Of a DNA stretch of 21,211 bases, positions 10,657 to 20,787 are shown piece by piece. A program made the translations under genes and the position numbers. Below the pieces are notes generated by a model that saw only the letters and a program-made list of their open reading frames with translations, was not told where the DNA came from and made no database searches. Each line of letters begins with the position of its first letter. The stretch's first letter is position 1. This stretch comes from Hymenopellis radicata (lineage: Eukaryota > Basidiomycota > Agaricomycetes > Agaricales > Physalacriaceae), in assembly GCA_015501595.1 (NCBI GenBank), contig JADNRX010000825.1:1-21211 (forward strand). The letters are read 5' to 3'.

Positions 10657-11394
10657 CTAGAGCAAGGGTGAGGTGAGGGCGCACACCTCAAAGTCGCCGG
10701 CGATGGCAATGATGGAAGGGCTCAAACGCGTAGGGGAGTCGGCGTACGCGTCTTCCAGGAACTCTGCGACAATTATAGGCAGGTGATAGCATACATGCTC
10801 TACCGTGACATCCCCGAGGTGGCCTGTCGCAGGGCGTCAGACGAAACAGGAGGAATGTGGCGGTGGCGGCTTACCATCGAACACGCCAGTCAGCGACCAC
10901 TCACGCCCGCCGACAGTTAGGGACTTGATAACATAACGGTCCTGCGTGCGTGTCGACGGCGACGGCTGGAAGTTGAGGCTATCCGCGCGACGGTCCGCAA
11001 GTTCAACGCTCTGCGGCTTAGCCAATGCCTGCAATTCTTTCACCACTTCCCCGTCGCTCAAAACCTGGTACGGCCGCGGCCATGGACCGTCCTCGGGCCC
11101 ACAGCGGGAGCCAGGAATGTCGTCCGCGTACGCCCAGTCAAGCTTGAACGTACGCTGCTGAACTAAGGCAACCATCGGATGACAGAGCGCAAGAGCGCCG
11201 TCCCAGAGGCGCTTAATATATTCGTCGAGAATGTTGGCGACGTTGTTGAAGCCAGCGAGCTCGTTGTCAGCGACGGTAGTAGGCGGTGGTGGTGGTCCGG
11301 GAACAAGATTGCAAAGCTTTAAAGCTTGACGGAAGGAGCTGCTGTTTGCAATTTCGCTTACCCACATGGTTTCCCTGCCGGTCAACCGGCCCAA
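10657..11394 (-). CDS. Truncated PP2C-like protein phosphatase, two exons
   Basis: Exon 1 (11394-10875) and exon 2 (10823-10657) are joined across a 51-base GTAAGC...CAG intron (10874-10824), giving 228 residues. The PP2C signature begins at QDRY (about 151-154), where the family has its first metal-binding acidic residue. It continues with LTGVFDGHLGD (about 168-178), the DGH metal-binding motif. The preceding stretch (YQVLSDGEVV, then NFQPSPS) is like the N-terminus of fungal PP2C proteins. PP2C enzymes are Mg/Mn-dependent Ser/Thr phosphatases of about 300 residues or more. Here an in-frame TAG (10659-10657) ends the protein about 55 residues after the DGH, so most of the catalytic fold, including the later Asp ligands, is missing. 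Activity is therefore unlikely. The first 80 residues, including a run of prolines, are unfamiliar, and the true start may be further in. Reading through the TAG as a 30-base intron is possible on paper but too short. Confidence 0.5.
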
Positions 11395-11550
11395 TCTTCT
11401 CAGTTAGTCCTGCAAGCTCACCATCACGCGCCAAAAGCGAGCTGGTTCGTTAACGCCACCAGGCCGGCATCGCCGCGTCGCAACTAATGAGAGAATTACT
11501 TAGAATTGATTGCTTGATGACCTCGAAGTCTCGTTTCGCTGGCCGAGTGG
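11395..11550. other. Spacer between the PP2C-like gene and the right duplication copy
   Basis: These 156 bases lie upstream of the PP2C-like start and end exactly where the visible match to window base 1 begins. I see no gene. Because the left copy starts at the window edge, it cannot be told whether the duplication also includes this spacer. Confidence 0.5.
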
Positions 11551-13917
11551 CTCCGCTCTGTCTGTATGCTGCAGTATGCACAACGACCAACACCTGGTCC
11601 GGTACATTACAACTTACGACTAGGTCTAGATCAAAGTGTCAGCTTTGATCGAGTCTGCCTAAGGGAGACTAGAGATGAGGGACTCGGAGCTCTACTGCTG
11701 TCCCATTGTGTACGTCAGTCCGAGTTTTTGGTAGGTATATGCCCCCCCCTCCTTCAAAGATGTCCCGCTGGTCCCATCTAGTAGACTGTAGTGACAGTGT
11801 AGTGTTACTTAGTTCCACACTGGCTGGATCCCACTCAGTCGATCGCGGGCTAAGCCCAGGGTGTCAGAGGCTCCCTCACCTGCAGCTTGCCATAAACATA
11901 TATGTTCTGGGCATGTTCTTAGACTCACCAAGTGAGCATCTATGAAAAAAAGACCTCTGAGTCACCTGAGGTGGAATCCTGGTGGACTGTTCTCAGGCTC
12001 AACAAATAACAGTTTGTCTACCGGAGCATCAGGATGAAGAACAGATGAGAATTGATTAGAGGGGACATTCATAAAGGGCGAATTTTCATTGTTAAGATCC
12101 ACCAAATAAACCACATTGTTAGGAAATCACTGTTGAACTTGCGACAAGTGCATTTCGTGCACCTCAGCACTCTGCCTCATCCAACAGGGTTCCTGAGCTA
12201 CTCTATTGGGGAAAATCTGTTGTCAGGGCATCAGCGTTAGTGAACTCTTGCCAGTGGCTGTTCAAGGACAGCTTTATTTGTGGTAAACTACGTGGTACGT
12301 AGTCGTAGGGAGAAGGACACGGCCTTTGCAGACAAGTTCGAGGCGAGTTAGCAAGCCATCGAGTTTCCATCAACTCCATCGCCCGATTTGGCATCGAGTC
12401 GAGTCGAGCCGATTTCAGTGTTCGAGTTCAGTTCGACTTACCTCTGGCCACTTGCTCAGCACCGTTTCAGCATGGATTTGGCACCATTCACTGCTGTAGT
12501 CTCGTGAACCCAGTCAACTGACAGATCTATTATCCCATTAAATGCCCAGTAAGGATATCAATAGGCGAAGAATACACTACGAAAAAGGTAGTAAATACAG
12601 TAACGTCAACGTAAGTAAATGTGTCTATGCGTGTACAGTGCGTGAATGCAGTCCATCATGATCATGTGGCGTAATTTCAACTAGTGTCCGTTCATTGCCG
12701 GAAGGGGTTGCGGGATCCCCCAGTCTGATTCGGCTCCATCCAGTACGCACCGCGCGTCGGCGGGGAGACTGGGGAATCAGATCGGACTGCGTACGCATAG
12801 GCTTGCGCGTCCGTGCGCGGAGGCGGTGGCAGTAGCTCAGGTGATCCGCTGAACGAACCCGTGCTTGCCGAGAATCGCGACGTCAGGTCCTTCTTCAGCG
12901 GCTGGCGTACGTCTGGCGTCTGGCGCGGCTTCCCCGTGACCTGCGAGTAAATCGAGGGACCAGACAGCACACTCGCGTTGTCAGGGATGGGCGCTAACAA
13001 GCCGTTCTGCGTATGCAGGTGATGGTGATGGTGGTGATGGCTGTGTTTGGACGGAGCCCGCGACGTGTCGTCGCGCATGTAAGAGCCAACAATCTTCTCG
13101 ATGGTCTGACCGTGGCTGTACCGCGCTTCCTCCGCGTTCTTCAGCTTCATGAGCTTCATCTCCTCGCTTTCCATCTCCGGATACGCCCTTCGGCTTCGAT
13201 TGTGCCCGAAAAGTTTCTCCCCGAATCGGACAAGTCTGTATCGCCAGGTGTCCTTGTGGGGCAAGTTCTTGGCAGACGCAAACATCGCTGTGCGCTTCGC
13301 ACGTTGCTTACGAGCACGCCGGCGCCAAAGCATCAAAATCGCCAAGAATATGAACGCACACCCCAACGCCATCAACAAGATCTGCCACCATTCCAGTTTA
13401 TGCCCGCTGTTCGACGTGATCGTGGTAGGATCCGAGACTCCAGTGATGGACGGCAGAGGACTACTTGAACTCGTCCCAGATGCTTTCGGCACCTCCACAA
13501 GCTCCGATAAGCAGACACCGAGACCTGAAACTACACTCGTGCCATCCGCGCAGTTCGCAGCAACACATGATCCAGAACGAAGAACGTCGTCTGAACTGCA
13601 CGATAAGCACTGGCTCGAACTGCTTCCATAACAGCTTGAACAGCTAGAGTCGCATGATTTGCAAGACCCTGCTGTCGTATCAAAAAACTGCGACGAGCTG
13701 CATGTTGGCAGGCAGCGTCCGTTGTTAAGAACTGGGCGATCCGAAGGGCAGGTCGAGCATTCGTTGAAAGAGCCACCAGAACACGTAGCGCAATCGGGAT
13801 GGCACGTTAAACACGTCCCCGAGTCCTTCTTAAAAGTACCCGATGGACACGACGCAACACAAGTCCCATCGGAAGCGAGTTGACTGTTGGGACAAGTCAG
13901 ACAAAACGAGGCCGAAC
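11551..13917. repeat. Segmental duplication, right copy (partner 1-2343)
   Basis: This copy is the intact member of the direct duplication. It contains 1141 bases of 3' flank (11551-12691) without a recognisable gene, including the 8-bp inverted repeat at 11629-11650, and then most of exon 6 of the Cys-rich membrane protein gene. The match to the left copy ends near 13917, 30 bases before the exon boundary at 13947, so the breakpoint falls inside the exon and not at a splice site. Confidence 0.95.
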
Positions 13918-15616
13918 CCGCGCAAGTGGAGCAGCTTGAGTCACAAGCTAAGGACAACATTAGCTTCATTTATCTCCGGAAGACGAAGAGACCCGACTTA
14001 CCAGTACACGTTGAATTATCGGAAGGGTTTACAAATGTTCCCGATGGGCAGCTGTCGATACACGCCCCGTTGGAGAGAAAAGAGCCCGGCAGACACGCTG
14101 TACACTTCAACTGATCAACAGTCGAAGCAGTGGTAAAGGCGGCGATTTGACAAGATGTGCATTTCGCCCCGCAAGCTAAGAACATTAGAAACCAAGAATA
14201 ACACAAACCAAAACGAACTCACTATCGCACGCGCCCTTGTTATTATCAGCAATCAAACTCCCACCGTCACACACGCCAGTGGAGGATGCCGATACACAAG
14301 TACCGTTGAACACATACGTTCCAGACGCGCATGTCAAACAATGGTTGGACGTGGCGCCGTTGCAGGTCGCGCACGCAGGATCACACGACTTGCACTGCGC
14401 ACTTCCATCACCGAAACTACCGTCAGGACAAACAGCGCCCGAAGACGACTTGGTCGACTCGGCCGTACACTTGGTCTTGTCGTTCGCGTTCTGCGTGAAG
14501 CCATCCGCGCAGGCGATGCAGACTCCGGTGCCGTCGCTGCAAGAGGTGCAGCCAAGTTGACAAACTAGAAAAGAATTAGGAAAAAGTCAGACACCAAAGA
14601 CAAAAGGACACACTCTTGCAGTCCCCGGTGGAGGTCAAGAAGAACCCGTCTTGACACTTGGCGCAGGCTGTACCATTCGACGCTGCCGTCCATCCAGGAT
14701 TGCAAGTGCAGCTGCCAGACGATGAACACTCGCCGTTTAGGCAGTCGCAAGTCGACGGATCATTCTTCACTTCCAACTTGAGACACCGACCACTACCCGT
14801 TATCCCGTCATCACAATCCGAGCACCCACTAGGGCATGCTTGACAATTAGGCCCAAAGAAACCGGACTTGCACGACTCGCAGGACGAGCCGGTAAAACCA
14901 GTTGCGCAGGTACATGTCCCAGATGCAGAGCACACGCCATTCCCTGAACAGCTGGGGGAACATGCAGTGGATTGTAGGTCGAGGAGTGCCATGTCACCTG
15001 AAAGGCTACCGAACTGGGACACGTCGGGTACAGACTCCCATATAATGACGCGATCGGTGTTGCCTACGCTGACGGCGGCCCAGACGTTGGAGGACAGTGC
15101 GAGTGATGATGCGGCGATGGGGGTGGAGGAATTGGAGACGGGTTGGGAAGGAAGGGTCGTGTAGGCGGTGGATCCACCATAGAGAGAGTCGGCATAGATG
15201 ATCATGCCAGTATCTACGGCGACGGTGAGGGGGAGATTTAGGTTGGTGGAATTGGTGAAGCCAACCCCGGATGAAAGAGATGCGGAGGAGGAAGTGAGCA
15301 GGTCATGTAAGAGTTGCGGGCTCGTAGTATCGGAATATGTTCCAGGAAGTAATAGTAGACTTGTCGAGGAATCGTGAGACGTTAAAGTAACACCAACTGA
15401 TGACCAGCATTAATAGCAGACGCGTCAAAGGTTGAGGGAACATACGGGTGATGTTGGAAAAGCCTTGCAGGCATTGTCCTGCAACGCAAACCACAGAGGA
15501 TGTAGAATTGGCGGCTAGTGAAAAATATAATGAGAGGCGCATAAGATAGAAATGTAGATAATCCACGTACCGGCTGGAGCGCCAAATAACAGAAATGAAA
15601 GGAATAAACCCAACAT
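12692..15616 (-). CDS. Cys-rich type I membrane protein (EGF-like and furin/growth-factor-receptor-like repeats)
   Basis: Six exons (15616-15571, 15514-15446, 15396-14614, 14564-14223, 14175-14002, 13947-12692) give 889 residues. The start ATG opens a clear signal peptide ([17 protein letters not shown]). Residues 39 to about 170 form a Ser/Thr-rich, N-glycosylation-rich ectodomain without recognised fold. EGF-like Cys modules follow ([30 protein letters not shown]; about 175-300). Furin/growth-factor-receptor-like repeats with CxxC spacing (CSTCAGS, CATCSGG, CSSCYGS) continue to about 618. One transmembrane helix lies at about 658-679 ([20 protein letters not shown]), then a basic stop-transfer ([11 protein letters not shown]), and a cytoplasmic tail of about 200 residues with a His tract ([11 protein letters not shown], 773-783) and a Pro/Ser-rich end. 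Known in the family: such ectodomains are extracellular or endomembrane, disulfide-rich and proprotein-like. Inferred: a surface sensor or adhesion protein; no kinase or protease domain is present. All introns are phase 1 and 47-56 bases long. The gene is intact here and broken in the left copy. Confidence 0.85.
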
Positions 15617-16541
15617 CGCGTCGGGATGATGGTGGGGAAGAGCAGGGAGTACAGCGACCAGTCACTGTCCAAATAGGTGCACCGCCAGGGGCCTTCGTCA
15701 GTTCAAGACCATTGTTCCCTTTGCGGGAGTGAACAATAGCAACCGTGAGAACAATAGACCTGGTCCTTTGTTTGGCCTCCATACCAAACATTACGTAATC
15801 CCGACTTCCATTACTTGCCCTTTTTGGATGGTCCATCTCCTCCGTCGACCGTCGTTGCTAGCCGGCCCATGCGGTCAGTGCGAACAATAAACGATTTTCC
15901 TTCCCGGTATGAAGGGTACAGGTATGGAGGCCCAGGCTCGTGTCGTAAAACACTTGTTTTAAAGGGGATTCAGGATATTACAATAGTGAAATGCTTCATG
16001 CGGACGTGCAATGGAGACGGCTGGATACGATATCTTTATAGTATCGGAGCGGGCCCACGGAGGATGACTCTACTTTCTTCCATGCTCAGCGCTCAGTCGC
16101 GGAAGGAAATTTGACATATCGACATATCGCAGTAGGAATCCGTCTGTTCACCTGCATATTTTCAGGCTAATGACTGCAACAATTAGATAGAATTTTGAGA
16201 GCTCTTTGAAGACTCTTGATACTGATTCGGCTAAACTCGTGTCGGCCGCCAAAAACTGTCGCATGAGGACAACATGAGGATGTCATCTTCCTTCCTTTCG
16301 ACCACCAACAAGGATCTCCGTTTTACCTCGCATTACAATCTACGTTCCGGCAATAGTGGACGCACCTTGTATGTCACATACTCCATTTTAGTGCGAGGTG
16401 ACGTTGTTGACTTTGGGCAACAGGATTAACATACTTAGTACTACTTTACTATCTTACCGTGTCCGCCGTGCCATGTACGTCGTGCAATATCGATTCCTTC
16501 TAGTCTAACGGATTGTCACAGAGCAACGCCGCCTGCCATTC
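15617..16541. promoter_or_regulatory. Divergent intergenic region between the membrane protein and F-box genes
   Basis: These 925 bases separate the start of the minus-strand membrane protein gene from the start of the plus-strand F-box gene, so both promoters should lie here. A tandem GACATATC GACATATC sits at 16114-16129, and an AT-rich stretch reading GATATCTTTATAGTATC at about 16028-16044. Neither is a proven element. The open frame at 15815-16114 has no recognisable content. Confidence 0.4.
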
Positions 16542-18355
16542 ATGAATCCACAGGCTTGCATCAACTGTGCAAATGGCATTGTCCTTGGCCGTGGAGAATA
16601 TTACCAACACCAATTTCAAGACTCTTTTGAGCACCTTCGCACAACCAACGAAGTACCCACGGATGCTGAAGGGAAAAACATTGCGTTCATCGTTGACAGT
16701 ATCTCGACTGAGATCTCTCTCGTCGATGCTGCACTCCGTCGGTTCCAAGAGGAGCGCAAAGTCCTACACGATGCAGCCCAGAGGTTCACCCAGCTGAAAT
16801 CTTCCCGTCGCCGTCTCCCTCCAGAGGTCCTTCGCGAAATATTCCGGACGGCATGCCGTGATGTTTACGACCCGGACGATGAGGAATTTGAGGAAGACGA
16901 CGAAGATGATGAGACGCATCATGATGATGATGATGAGGGAGACGAGAAAGCGGGGGCCATCCTGGATCCGAAAAGCCCGTACTGGACTCTGACCAGAGTC
17001 TGTCGGGTTTGGCGCGATGTTATGCTTTCCGACGCAAGCATCTGGACCAAGCTGCATTTCCGCATTCGTTGGTTGGACCACGTATACATACAAAGAGATT
17101 TTCAGACGCCAGTCCTCACAGCTCTCTCGCGTGCCAGACAAAATCCCCTCGACATAAGCTTCGACATATGTTCCACCGGAGTAATTGAGCCTACGCCCGA
17201 GGAGCGCGCATTACACGATAAACGGCAGAGGGCGGTGTTTGGACGTATCTGCGCCGCAGCGGAACAATGGACTCGTGCATCTCTGACTTTGTCTGTCTTG
17301 GGCCAGCAGAGAGTACCGTCTCTCCTGCAGCGTTATGGCATACCATCCATGGTTCACAACCGACTCGTCCTTCTCGAGCAGCTCACATTGGTTGGGGGGT
17401 GCCTTCCCTGGTGCATCTCCCCTTCCGACAGACTCGGCTTTGGGCTCTGTCCATCCCTCCGACGTGTTACATTAAAAAATGCATTTTGCGCCGACCTTCC
17501 CTGGCAGCAGATTACTCATCTGCATATTGAGACCTTTCGCGAAAAAGACGATAGCCACGCACGCTCGTACCTCGATGTTATCCGATCCTGTCGCGTTCTA
17601 CGCGCCTTAAAGGTTCGAACGCGTTTCTTCGATATATTCCGCGGCACCCCCGTCAACATCCCCACACTGCGATCGTTAGATACCAACTTCTGCGACATAG
17701 TTCATGCGCTCGTTGTGCCGAATCTCGTGGAACTCAGTGTTCCAAACTGCAAGTGGGATGACGAGCGAGGGTTGATTATGGATTGGTGTCTCTCATCGGG
17801 CGGTCAAAGTGCTCAGCCTCCCTTACTTGTCTACGCCTCATTGGTGTCACCTTATCCAACCCGCTCGACTCTACATTTACCCAAGCGCTTACGAATTTGG
17901 AGCATTTCGCGACGTCGGTGGATTTAGACATATTTGAAGAAAGATGCTGATCCACATCTTCTGAACACGGTCCTCCTCCTTCGCCGTCTTACTCCCCCGA
18001 TATCATTTGGCCCAAATTGCGGACCCTCAGTATCGATGTCTCTGGATATCCGAATGGGAGCGATCACAACATCTGTATGCGTGGTGATGGGTTGAACAGG
18101 ATGTTGAAATACAGGTCTCAGCCTCGTCCGACGGGTGCTGTACGACTGGAGTCCTTCAGACTGAATGTTGAAGCGGATGAGTTGGACGACCTCGACGTGG
18201 TAGGCGATGATGGTGTATTTCGCATGAAGAGTGCAGCTGTGAACCTGAAGGAACTGGAGAAGCTGCGAGATGGGGGAATGGACATACGCCTATGCGTTAA
18301 GACGCGTTACACAATGGAGGGTCAAATCTATACCAGGCTTTCATTTGGGCAATAG
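16542..18355 (+). pseudogene. F-box protein gene, frame broken in its leucine-rich C-terminal half
   Basis: The first frame (16542-17927, 461 codons) starts with MNPQACINC (a CxxC) and LRTTNE, passes through a heptad-like helix (about 55-85), and reaches the F-box at RRLPPEVLREIFRTAC (about 89-105). An acidic insertion (about 109-136, mostly Asp/Glu) precedes the second half of the F-box (VCRVWRDV, SIWTKL). F-box proteins bind Skp1 and present substrates to an SCF ubiquitin ligase; the C-terminal leucine-rich part would bind the target. At about 17787-17800 the leucine-rich reading moves to another frame (SLIGRSKCSASLTCLRL), and that frame meets TGA at 17947-17949. It resumes as IIWPKLRTLSIDVSG and ends at 18355. 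The 17949-17998 segment reads better in a third frame, pointing to two compensating indels. The C-terminal part is related to the minus-strand F-box copies next door. Confidence 0.8.
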
Positions 18356-18455
18356 ATACATGTCATAACCCTCTGTTTGAATCATGGTTGACTTTGTACA
18401 GATGTCAATGAGCATACTCGATACTGATTCTACTCTGAATCCCTATGACAAGAGC
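18356..18455. other. Short spacer between convergent F-box genes
   Basis: One hundred bases separate the stop of the plus-strand F-box copy from the ancestral stop (18458-18456) of the minus-strand copy. It must hold both 3' ends; no clear polyadenylation signal stands out. Confidence 0.5.
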
Positions 18456-20172
18456 CTATATGCTACCGAAATTGACTCTAAGATGATCCGCATCATATCT
18501 AGCAAATTTACTGTAAACGTGAATCGAAATCTTCATCCGTCATTAACCAAACCTGTAGCGCCTGTTCTATCTCCGGACTCAACTCCAGCGGCGAGGCATC
18601 AGGCGCCGCCTCCTTATCATCCAACAACTGTGCATATATCCCAAACCTAAATGTTTGCAACCTTTCCACACCGGCAAACCTTCCCACATTCCAACGTGAT
18701 TGGAGAGCCTTGACAAGGTCATCATGCCTTTCAAGGTATGGGAAATATATCCTGTCGAGATGCTTGGAGAGGCCGATGGAAAGATGGCATAGTTTGGGAA
18801 GGAAGGGTAGGTCTGCGGAAGACTGGACATGAAGCAGGGAGAGAAAAGACATTATTGTCTTCATGCCTAAAGTGTCGTTGGTAGCATCAGGATGGGACAT
18901 CTTCGCGCGGATATCAAGAGTCGTGAGATTTGTCGTAAGTGAAAGAACAGCGATGAGGTCCTCCGACAACGGTATCTTCCTCAGTTGCAGGGAGGTGATG
19001 GTCAAAGCGCACTTCGATCGCGATACCAGGTTATAAAGCGAGCCAATAGTGCCGCTCAATGTCATAGTCCGCGGGATGGTCAACTCCAAGGCGTACTTCC
19101 TCCAGTTGAGGTAATATGAGATGATTGATGACATGGCCAACAGCGAGATCGAGACGTTTCAGAGCAAGTAGAGGTACCATGAATGATTGTCCTCGGATGG
19201 CAGGGAGGTCATCCGAGATAAGCAAGGAAATCGACCTGAAGTATCTGCAGAGACGGACACTGCGAAGGGCACGAATATAGGACATCAAGTCACCCCGAAA
19301 CGCTTCGGTAATGATCAACGTCGTGATTTGCGGCCACGGCAGGTCCAGCTCCATGATTGAAGTGTGCCGGAGAACCAAAGTCCTCAAGTTAGGATACTGC
19401 GAGAACCCGGTTTTCTGGAATTCAGAAAGTGGAGAGGGAAGATATATTTCGACGTGGATATCTAGTCGGTCAACAACAGGATAGCTCCCGCGCAAAATTT
19501 CGAACTTGTCTCTGCCGTGGCAAGGGCGGCGCTGTAATCTATCTCTAGAGAGCGCCAGCGCCATGATTGCGCCCGGATGCGTCCGAAAAAATCCAGTACA
19601 TTAAGATCGTCAGAATATGTGAGGGTGACGAGTCTCACGGTCAAAGGGCGAGTTCCTGAACGATGGAGCATTGCATCCAGAGCGGGAATAGCAGGGGAAG
19701 TTCGCCTAAGAAATGCATAAATGGATGACCAAAAGGGGCGGGCAGGATAATGCGACGCGACGCCATTCCTGCAGACGTGAGGTATAGCCCAACGACTGCT
19801 TGTGTGATAGAAGCTGTCGTCCCGTGAGGTATGGGCGCAAGCGTGCTGGAATATTTCCATCAGCAGCTCAGGTGGAAGACGGCGGATTGGGTACAGAAGC
19901 GACTTGAAGCTGTTTGCGTATCGAACTAGTTGATTCCTCTCCTGTACGAGAGCGTTAGCCGCGGACTGTAGCTCGGCCAGCCGCGCGTCCACATTATCCG
20001 TATCGTCTTGAATTGCTCGAAGCACGGTGTTGTGAACGTAGTCAGCCTCGTCCTCTGACGGTGGCTCATTTGTCGTCCGAAGTCTATGCAGGTGATGGGT
20101 ATGGAAATAAAGGGACTCGTATTCGTCAAGACGAGACCGGTAGGCAGCTATGCGGCAATTTGGACACTCCAT
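18456..20172 (-). pseudogene. F-box protein gene, at least three frameshifts
   Basis: The start at 20172 gives MECPNC (CxxC), LRTTNEPP, a helix with heptad spacing, and the F-box RRLPPELLMEIFQHAC (about 97-112). The same order is seen in the plus-strand copy. The first frame is good to about 19510, where continuity moves to the frame reading DKFEILRGSYPVVDRL. A second shift at about 19021-19042 moves to YNLVSRSKCALTITSLQL. A third, near 18535, creates an early stop at 18508; without it the frame would read on to VNFGS and the stop at 18458-18456, matching the end of the copy at 20788 (VRLNFGNM). Intact length would be about 570 residues. The expected role is substrate recognition in an SCF ubiquitin ligase. 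As sequenced it encodes only the F-box part plus about 100 residues. Base-calling errors are the main alternative to true decay. Confidence 0.8.
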
Positions 20173-20360
20173 AGGGCCAACCTCAGAACTGTATCGCTTT
20201 TTCGGCTGTTCAGCTTCGGGACAGAGTGCGCGATACGCGACTCACCGTAACGTCGTGGTGGGAAGAACGCAGACAAGTCCACGTGACGTCACGGTCACTC
20301 ACCTTTTCAGCCAGGAAGTTGGCCTCGAGTCTCGACGCCCGTGAATCGGTAGCTGTTGGT

Positions 20361-20377
20361 TATAAGCCTCTATATAG
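20361..20377. promoter_or_regulatory. TATA-like element between F-box gene and tRNA
   Basis: TATAAG at 20361 and the palindromic CTATATAG at 20370-20377 lie about 190-205 bases upstream of the minus-strand F-box start and about 80-100 bases upstream of the tRNA. Being symmetric, it could serve either strand. This is a suggestion from sequence only. Confidence 0.25.
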
Positions 20378-20457
20378 CTATGCGCACTTCAATTTGAAGA
20401 AAGGTTTATAAGTCAAGCGATAAAATCCGAGTGTGGCGCACATCAATTGCGCTCATC

Positions 20458-20543
20458 GGCCGACTAGCTCAGCTGGTTAGAGCGTCGTGCTAATACAGAA
20501 GGTGTTAACGCGAAGGTCTTGGGTTCGATCCCCACGTTGGCCA
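20458..20543 (+). tRNA. tRNA-Ile (anticodon AAU) with a 12-base intron
   Basis: The acceptor arms GGCCGAC (20458-20464) and GTTGGCC (20536-20542) pair, with discriminator A at 20543. The D arm GCTC...GAGC and the T loop GGTTCGATCC are standard. The anticodon stem pairs TCGTG with CGCGA around loop CTAATAA. The anticodon AAT is at 20492-20494 and becomes IAU after editing, decoding AUH isoleucine codons. The 12-base intron (20496-20507) sits after position 37, the canonical place for nuclear pre-tRNA introns. The mature length is 74 bases. Internal A and B boxes are intact, so it should be transcribed by RNA polymerase III. Confidence 0.95.
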
Positions 20544-20564
20544 ATATACAGTCCGTTATGATAC

Positions 20565-20568
20565 TTTT
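20565..20568 (+). terminator. Oligo-T stop for the tRNA
   Basis: TTTT starts 22 bases after the tRNA end and is the first run of four T downstream, fitting an RNA polymerase III terminator. Four T is minimal. Confidence 0.5.
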
Positions 20569-20787
20569 GCTTGATAACTTTGTCAAGCTCTCTGATTCCT
20601 GAACTTTTAGTCTTTGAAGAATTATCATACGCAAAACCTATCTTTTGCCACCTGATGTCAACAATTATATTGTAAGCTTAACTATAACATGTAACCCCTA
20701 CTCCACAAGCACTAGACAATGTCTTGACACATATGTAAATGTCCATTCCTATAAGAAAGCTGCCTCCTCCTGTGCTATTCTGAATCT
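20569..20787. other. Spacer with no gene seen
   Basis: An AT-rich stretch between the tRNA terminator and the 3' end of the third F-box gene. It must contain that gene's 3' UTR; nothing else is recognisable. Confidence 0.5.

Noticed and set aside
10657..10686. A 30-base intron (GTGTGC...TAG) that would bypass the PP2C stop
   Set aside because: It is shorter than any other intron here and below the usual spliceosomal minimum, and the sequence beyond it has no PP2C motifs.
13013..13468. Plus-strand frames opposite the Cys-rich gene (also 1462-2078 in the left copy)
   Set aside because: They are shadows of the minus-strand coding exon, which has domains, a signal peptide and consistent splice sites.
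15303..15836. A 177-codon minus-strand open frame as a separate gene
   Set aside because: It overlaps exons 1-2 and introns 1-2 of the membrane protein gene; the frame is carried by unspliced introns and starts upstream of the signal peptide ATG.
18017..18355. A separate 112-codon gene
   Set aside because: It is the C-terminal continuation of the plus-strand F-box gene beyond its frame breaks, matching the ends of the other F-box copies.
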